Shown in pieces: positions 41,479 through 46,544 of a stretch of DNA of 46,544 bases. A model generated the notes under the pieces. It made no database searches and was not told the origin of the DNA. It worked only from the letters and a program-made list of their open reading frames with translations. Numbering within the stretch: the first letter of the stretch is position 1; the number at the start of each line of letters is the position of its first letter. The stretch comes from Candidatus Ligilactobacillus excrementigallinarum. GTDB lineage: Bacteria; Bacillota; Bacilli; Lactobacillales; Lactobacillaceae. Both the position numbers and the translations under genes were made by a program. Location: the NCBI GenBank assembly GCA_019114385.1, contig DXFP01000021.1:1-46544 (forward strand), read 5' to 3'.

Positions 41479-41617
41479 ATTATACTTCGCAAAATATATT
41501 TCATGAAAATATGTCATAAAATAGCACGTTTATGGCATAAAAAAACATATGGGCAACAGATTTTTTAAGTGGTATAGTACATTTTGATATTATTACCAAT
41601 AAAGGGAGAGTTATATT

Positions 41618-44600
41618 ATGGGAAAAGACGTTAAGAAACGTTTCAAAATGTATAAATCAGGTAAAAATTGGGTAATTGCACCTATTTTATTTTTAGGTTT
41701 ATCAGCTGGCGTGCAAAGTCATGTTGATCATGTGCACGCTGATACTGTTTCTTCAACCTCTAATACAGAAAAACAAGCAAGTACTCAAGCTAGTTCAATT
41801 CAACAATCACAAGTTGTATTGAAATCATCAACTGCAAGCAGTCAAGCTCAAACTGACTCAGCAAGTTCGGCAACTGTCTCATCAAAAGAAGATAATCAAC
41901 CAAATATTGAAGCAGCACAATCATCACAAGTTGAAAGTTCTTCAACTAAAGTAAGTTCAAAAGCTTCGTCAAGTAAAGCAGATGCAGTTCAAGCAGATGC
42001 TCAAAAACAAACTGATGTAAAAGCTCAAGCTGCAAATCAAACTCAATCAGCAACTGTTCAAAATCAAACTAAGCAATCAAAGCAACAAGATCTTAAACAA
42101 GATGATCAGCAAAAAAATCCTATTGCTCAACAAACACAAACTAAAACTCCAATGTTAAGGTTGGCAGTTCAATCACAAAATAACAATAATCAACAACAAG
42201 ATTATAATAAAGCTCCTGCGAATACTCATGATAATGGCTTAGTGAAGAAAATTAACCAAGAAGCTCAACGGAATGCTGCATCATTTAATAAGCAATTATC
42301 CAATGCGAAAGCTCGCAATGCGTATAATAAATTAAATGCAATGGGTAAGAGACTGGCTCAAGCCGCAAATTTAAACCTTTCAAACTTATCACAAACAGAA
42401 ATTGACGCCTTGAATAAAGTTTATGTTGATGGTGAATCATATGATGGTCAGTTAACATATTCACAATTTGAACAATATGGTAAGACTTTGGTTTCAGAAG
42501 ATAAGCAATTTGCAATTCCTAAGTTTGACAAAAGTAAAATTAAAAACTTTCCTGCAGCTACAACAAAGGATGCTGAATCAGGAAAAGTAGAAAACTTGGA
42601 TATTTGGGATTCATGGCCAGTAGTACATGCTGATAACGGTGGAGTTTACAACTGGAATGGTTACGAACTCGCAATCGGAATGATGGGTGTTACAAATAAC
42701 TGGAATGACGGCCACTTGTATTTATTGTATACAAAATATGGTGATACAAACTTTGATGATTGGAAATGTGCTGGCCCAATCTTTGGTTACAATGCAAGTT
42801 CACAACACCAACAATGGTCAGGTTCTGCAACAGTAAATCAAGATGGTTCAATCCAATTGTACTATACAGATGATGATTTAACTGATGGTAATAATCATCA
42901 AAGTTTAGCTTCAGCAACTGTTTATTTGAAGCAAAATAATGACGAAATCACAATCGATCATGTTGAAAATCAAAAAACATTATTCACAGGAGATGGCTAC
43001 TACTATCAAAGCTATCAACAATGGAAAGATGCTAATGATAAGATGGATGACTTCTGTTTACGTGATCCGCACGTCTTTGATTTAGATGGTAAGCGTTATT
43101 TAGCCTTTGAAGCAGGAACAGGTACATACAATTACCAAAGTGAAGATCAAATTTATAATTTACGCAATTATGGCGGTGCAACAATTGCAGAGGATATTCA
43201 AGACTTATTCTCAATTGTAAATAATAAAGATATGACACACCGTGCTTCATTAGCTAACGGATGTATTGGTCTGATGGAACTTGGCGGAACTGAAAAGAAT
43301 CCGACAGTCGCTGAGCTTTTTGCTCCATTAGTATCAACACCAATGGTTAGTGATGAAGTAGAACGTCCTGTAATCGTTAAGATTGATGATAAATATTATT
43401 TATTTACAGATACACGGTTAAATCGTGGTTCAAATGATCCATTAAATAATGAAGCCAATAAGAAGATTGGTGATAACGTTGGAATGATGGGCTTTGTATC
43501 TGATAGTTTGACTGGTGGATATAAACCATTGAATGGCTCGGGAGTTGTACTAACAGCTACTGTTCCAAATAATGATCGAACATCAACATATTCATGGTAT
43601 GCAGTTCCAATGTTTAAGAATAATGGTGATACAGCAAATTATGTCTTAATTACAGCTTATATGTCAAACCGTGGCTGGGCTGCAGGAAATAACATGGATT
43701 CAACTTGGGCTCCAAGCTTTGTTGTTAAGATTAATCCAGATGGTACAACTGAGGTATTAGATAACTCAGTAACTCCGCAACAAGGTGTTTGGGTTGCTCC
43801 AACTGTAACAGATAAGAGTCATATGGCAATTCAAGCTCAAGAAAATCCAGATGCTGTTCAAGTTAAAGAACATGGTAAATGGTACTTAAGAAACCGCGGA
43901 AACAATCGTAATTTGACAGGCTTCCAATATATTAAAGATCAAAACAAAACAGTCTACTATGATCCTAAGACAGGTGCAATGGTTTATGGTCAACAAAAGA
44001 TTAATGGTTACTGGTATTACTTTGATGATGTAACTGGTGCAATGAAGTTTGGCTATCAATGGATTGGTGGTAAACAACACAAGGAAGTTTACTACGACTT
44101 AGTAACTGGTGCGATGGTTTATGGTCAACAAAATATCAATGGTAAGTGGCAATACTTCGATCGCGTAACAGGTGCTCAAGTGAAGAACGGTTATGTTTGG
44201 ATTGGTAATCAACATAAAGAAGTCTACTATGATAAGAATGGAAACATGGTTTATGGCCAACAAAAGATCAATGGCAAATGGCAATACTTTGATACTGTAA
44301 CCGGTGCCCAAGCTAAAAACAAATATGTCTGGATTGCAAGTCAACATAAAGAAGTTTACTATGACAAGAATGGAAATATGGCCTATGGTCAGCAAAAAAT
44401 CAATGGCAAATGGCAATACTTTGATACTGTAACTGGTGCTCAAGCTAAGGACATGTATGTCTGGATTGGTAATCAACATAAAGAAGTTTACTATGACGAG
44501 AACGGAAATATGGTTTATGGCCAACAAAAGATTCACGGCAAGTGGCAATATTTCGATACTGTAACCGGTGCTCAAGCTAAGAACAAGTACGTTTGGATTG

Positions 44601-44977
44601 CAGGCCAACATAAAGAAGTCTTCTATGACAAGAACGGAAATATGGTTTATGGTCAGCAAAAGATCAACGGTAAATGGCAATATTTTGATCGCGTAACCGG
44701 TGCTCAAGTGAAGAATGGTTATGTTTGGATTGCTGATCAACAAAAAGAAACTTACTATGATCGTCTAGGTAATATGGTTTATGGTCAACGGAAGATCAAT
44801 GGTAAATGGCAATATTTTGACAAAGTAACCGGTGCCCAAGCTAAAAATAAATTTGTGAAGATTCCAAAACAACATAAGACAGTTTATTATGATGCAAACG
44901 GTAATATGTTATATGGAAGACACCAAATCGATGGCAAGTGGTACAACTTTGACAAAGTAACCGGTGCCGTTAAATAA
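41618..44977 (+). CDS. GH68 fructansucrase (levansucrase/inulosucrase) with C-terminal cell-wall/glucan-binding repeats
   Basis: The protein has 1119 residues. The N-terminal KRFKMYKSGKNWVIAPILFL is a KxYKxGKxW-type signal. A Ser/Gln-rich variable region runs to about 195. The GH68 catalytic domain (about 200-750) shows the nucleophile Asp in IWDSWPV, the stabiliser in CLRDPHVFDLDGKRYLAFE and the acid/base Glu in DEVERPVIVK. Eight repeats of 44 residues follow (YGQQKINGKWQYFD pattern), ending at the C terminus with no LPxTG anchor. It should split sucrose outside the cell and build fructan; product linkage cannot be told. The promoter has an extended -10 (TGGTATAGT). A leading GGGAGAG is the ribosome-binding site. 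Confidence 0.93.
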   Translation: MGKDVKKRFKMYKSGKNWVIAPILFLGLSAGVQSHVDHVHADTVSSTSNTEKQASTQASSIQQSQVVLKSSTASSQAQTDSASSATVSSKEDNQPNIEAAQSSQVESSSTKVSSKASSSKADAVQADAQKQTDVKAQAANQTQSATVQNQTKQSKQQDLKQDDQQKNPIAQQTQTKTPMLRLAVQSQNNNNQQQDYNKAPANTHDNGLVKKINQEAQRNAASFNKQLSNAKARNAYNKLNAMGKRLAQAANLNLSNLSQTEIDALNKVYVDGESYDGQLTYSQFEQYGKTLVSEDKQFAIPKFDKSKIKNFPAATTKDAESGKVENLDIWDSWPVVHADNGGVYNWNGYELAIGMMGVTNNWNDGHLYLLYTKYGDTNFDDWKCAGPIFGYNASSQHQQWSGSATVNQDGSIQLYYTDDDLTDGNNHQSLASATVYLKQNNDEITIDHVENQKTLFTGDGYYYQSYQQWKDANDKMDDFCLRDPHVFDLDGKRYLAFEAGTGTYNYQSEDQIYNLRNYGGATIAEDIQDLFSIVNNKDMTHRASLANGCIGLMELGGTEKNPTVAELFAPLVSTPMVSDEVERPVIVKIDDKYYLFTDTRLNRGSNDPLNNEANKKIGDNVGMMGFVSDSLTGGYKPLNGSGVVLTATVPNNDRTSTYSWYAVPMFKNNGDTANYVLITAYMSNRGWAAGNNMDSTWAPSFVVKINPDGTTEVLDNSVTPQQGVWVAPTVTDKSHMAIQAQENPDAVQVKEHGKWYLRNRGNNRNLTGFQYIKDQNKTVYYDPKTGAMVYGQQKINGYWYYFDDVTGAMKFGYQWIGGKQHKEVYYDLVTGAMVYGQQNINGKWQYFDRVTGAQVKNGYVWIGNQHKEVYYDKNGNMVYGQQKINGKWQYFDTVTGAQAKNKYVWIASQHKEVYYDKNGNMAYGQQKINGKWQYFDTVTGAQAKDMYVWIGNQHKEVYYDENGNMVYGQQKIHGKWQYFDTVTGAQAKNKYVWIAGQHKEVFYDKNGNMVYGQQKINGKWQYFDRVTGAQVKNGYVWIADQQKETYYDRLGNMVYGQRKINGKWQYFDKVTGAQAKNKFVKIPKQHKTVYYDANGNMLYGRHQIDGKWYNFDKVTGAVK
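43979..44974 (+). repeat. Tandem 132-bp coding repeats of the fructansucrase
   Basis: ATG-GTTTATGG repeat starts fall at 43979, 44114, 44246, 44378, 44510, 44642, 44774 and 44906. The period is 132 bp (44 codons) except the first, which is 135 bp. Internal units 3-5 differ by few residues while the third codon positions vary; the first and last units are more divergent. The array is likely to change length by recombination. Confidence 0.92.
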
Positions 44978-44989
44978 GATTGCATAAAG

Positions 44990-45017
44990 AAACCCGCGAG
45001 TGATTCGCGGGTTTTTC
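44990..45017. terminator. Bidirectional terminator between fructansucrase and ArsR genes
   Basis: AAACCCGCGA and TCGCGGGTTT form a perfect 10-bp GC-rich stem with a five-base loop, then TTTTTC. Confidence 0.92.
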
Positions 45018-45029
45018 TTATATTCAAAA

Positions 45030-45341
45030 TTAGTCTTCAGCAATATGTTCTTTAACTTGTTTAAAAATATTAATAATGTGACGATCAGCTAATTCATAAA
45101 TTACATTTTGACCTTCACGCTTGCCAATTACTAGATTAGTCTGACGCAAAATTTTTAATTGATGTGAAACAGCAGATTGTGAAATTCCAATTAATTCAGC
45201 GATTTCGTTTACAGATAATTTATCTTCAAATAATAAAAATAAAATCCGATAACGGGTTTGATCACCGAATGCCTTAAAAATTTGGACACTTTGTTCTGTT
45301 TCTTGAGGTGAAGGTAAGGTAAGATTATTATTTTTCTGCAT
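45030..45341 (-). CDS. ArsR/SmtB-family metal-sensing repressor
   Basis: The protein has about 103 residues. The winged helix (LSVNEIAELIGISQSAVSHQ LKILRQTNLV) is followed by a C-terminal helix with D-x-H-x10-H-x2-E (DRHIINIFKQVKEHIAED). This matches the alpha-5 zinc site of SmtB (Asp, His, His, Glu) and CzrA. The CxC motif of CadC-type sensors is absent, so zinc or cobalt sensing is more likely than cadmium or lead. It is divergent from the P-type ATPase it should control. Confidence 0.92.
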   Translation of the reverse strand: MQKNNNLTLPSPQETEQSVQIFKAFGDQTRYRILFLLFEDKLSVNEIAELIGISQSAVSHQLKILRQTNLVIGKREGQNVIYELADRHIINIFKQVKEHIAED

Positions 45342-45457
45342 CAATGTCGTCTACTTTCTAACTGAATTCGTGAATATTGTACGCCACCCATAATAATTTC
45401 GCAAATCAAAAATTGCTTGCATTTTGGTAACAGCTAAATTAAAATAATTGTAGATAT

Positions 45458-45477
45458 ATATGAATATATGTTCATAT
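45458..45477. promoter_or_regulatory. SmtB/CzrA-type operator
   Basis: ATATGAATATATGTTCATAT is a 20-bp imperfect palindrome (8 of 10 per arm) of the kind bound by ArsR-family zinc sensors. It lies in the gap between the regulator and the ATPase, about 30 bp before the ATPase start. Confidence 0.75.
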
Positions 45478-45508
45478 GTTTACATAATTAGACAGAGGAG
45501 GGATAAAA

Positions 45509-46544
45509 ATGATTAATTCAAAATTAAATGCCAAGCAGCGCCGTGCTTTAATTCGAATTGTTGCGGGCATTCTTCTAGTGTTATGTGCGTCATTTTTAGT
45601 ACCTGAATCAAATTTAAAAATTGCAATTTATTTAATTGCATACTTAATTGCCGGATATCCAATCTTGATTAAAGCTATTCGTCATTTATTTCACGGCAAA
45701 TTATTTGATGAAAATTTTTTGATGACCGTGGCAACTGTCGGAGCAATCTTAATTCGGCAATTTCCTGAAGCAGTAATGGTGATTTTATTATATGAAATTG
45801 GTGAATTTTTCCAAGATAAAGCAATTGAATCTTCGCAAGCTTCGGTAACTGATTTGTTAGATAAACGACCATCAGAGACGTTGCGAATTCGTAATGGCCA
45901 TGAAGAAAAAATCCTTTCAGAAAAAGTTAAAGTTGGGGATTTACTAGTTATTAAACCAGGCGATCAGGTCCCAGTTGACGGTCGAATTATTGATGGTGAG
46001 GCTGATGTTGATACTGCAGTCTTAACAGGAGAATCTGTTCCGCGTCATTTACAAATTAATGACCAACTATTAAGCGGGATGATTGTTCAAGACGGGGTTT
46101 TAAAAGTCAAGGTAACGCATGCTTATAACGATTCAACTGTAGCTAAAATTTTAGATTTAGTAGAAAATGCTGCTAATCGTAAAACTAAGACAGAAAATTT
46201 TATTACTAAATTTAGTCGAGTTTACACTCCAGTTGTTGTTTTCAGCGCACTGCTATTAGCAATTGTTCCACCGTTAATATTGCATACTGAATTTCGTCCT
46301 TGGATTTCACGGGCACTGATTTTCTTAGTAATTTCATGTCCATGTGCATTAGTAATTTCTGTTCCACTAAGTTACTTTAGTGGGATTGGAGCAGCTTCTA
46401 AAATCGGCGCTTTAATAAAGGGCAGCAACTATTTAGAAGCTCTAACCAAGGTAGACGGCGCAATCTTTGATAAAACAGGAACGTTGACTAAAGGAAAATT
46501 TACGGTGACCCAGGTACATGCCGTGACAGGATTTTCGGAAGAAA
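45509..46544 (+). CDS. P1B-type heavy-metal ATPase (ZntA/CadA type), 3' end cut by window
   Basis: The first 345 residues are present. There is no N-terminal metal-binding domain; membrane helices begin at about residue 10. TGES lies in the actuator domain, the transport-site CPC in SCPCALVISVPLSYF, and the phosphorylation motif in FDKTGTLTKG. The CPC motif plus the neighbouring SmtB-type regulator suggests Zn/Cd/Co export. GAGGAGGG is the ribosome-binding site. Confidence 0.92.
   Translation, partial: MINSKLNAKQRRALIRIVAGILLVLCASFLVPESNLKIAIYLIAYLIAGYPILIKAIRHLFHGKLFDENFLMTVATVGAILIRQFPEAVMVILLYEIGEFFQDKAIESSQASVTDLLDKRPSETLRIRNGHEEKILSEKVKVGDLLVIKPGDQVPVDGRIIDGEADVDTAVLTGESVPRHLQINDQLLSGMIVQDGVLKVKVTHAYNDSTVAKILDLVENAANRKTKTENFITKFSRVYTPVVVFSALLLAIVPPLILHTEFRPWISRALIFLVISCPCALVISVPLSYFSGIGAASKIGALIKGSNYLEALTKVDGAIFDKTGTLTKGKFTVTQVHAVTGFSEE

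Noticed and set aside
44099-44743. A 214-codon open frame on the minus strand under the fructansucrase repeats
   Set aside because: It is periodic in step with the 132-bp coding repeat and has no ribosome-binding site; it is a shadow of the real gene.

Overview
The window is about 46.5 kb of AT-rich chromosomal DNA from a member of the Lactobacillaceae (Firmicutes). The evidence is family-level: DUF4767 and DUF4811 proteins, a KxYKxGKxW-type secreted fructansucrase, several zinc-ribbon membrane proteins of lactobacillus type, the gdpP-rplI-dnaB core order, and consensus AGGAGG ribosome-binding sites. I cannot name the species. I saw no tRNA, rRNA, CRISPR array, prophage or transposase. Both ends cut a gene: a membrane-protein tail at 1-126 and a P1B-type metal ATPase running off the right edge.

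Layout. 1-3257: four small membrane proteins carrying cytoplasmic-type zinc ribbons, including a double-ribbon PrsW-family protease. 3436-4656: a 5'-truncated DJ-1/PfpI gene and a nitroreductase. 4921-6255: a deoxynucleoside kinase behind a structured leader, and a universal stress protein. 6539-14871: an envelope module with two paralogous GT-C-like polytopic proteins, a GtrB/DPM1-type polyprenyl-phosphate glycosyltransferase, DedA, PAP2 and a split two-component system. 15010-17443: a YjeM-type permease and two small hypotheticals. 17563-22097: a HAD phosphatase and the fruR-fruK-fruA fructose operon. 22170-24783: a coiled-coil hypothetical, a secreted DUF1002 protein and PnuC. 25017-30981: gdpP, rplI, dnaB, a 40-aa ORF, jag and an OhrR-like MarR regulator. 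31358-36477: a small hypothetical, a DUF1700/DUF4097/PspC envelope-stress operon, hypotheticals, another zinc-ribbon protein and a GNAT enzyme. 36478-37997: a gene-poor stretch with a convergent small-RNA/peptide locus and two paralogous 75-78 aa proteins. 38319-41353: a DUF4811/MFS drug exporter pair divergent from a TetR regulator with a palindromic operator. 41618-44977: a large GH68 fructansucrase with eight 44-residue C-terminal repeats. 45030-46544: an SmtB/CzrA-type ArsR sensor divergent from a Zn/Cd-type P-ATPase.

Main observations. (1) A non-coding repeat family, about 270-290 bp when complete, built as three successive hairpins between imperfect terminal inverted repeats, sits in five convergent intergenic gaps. 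The ends of one copy bracket the truncated DJ-1 gene fragment. (2) The 8.5-14.9 kb operon puts synthesis, use and likely recycling of undecaprenyl phosphate under a two-component system whose regulator and kinase genes are separated by the genes they probably serve. (3) There is a possible attenuator RNA at 22684-22790, and a convergent small-RNA/peptide pair at 36.6-36.9 kb that resembles the layout of type I toxin-antitoxin loci. All functions are inferred from sequence reading; no database search was run.
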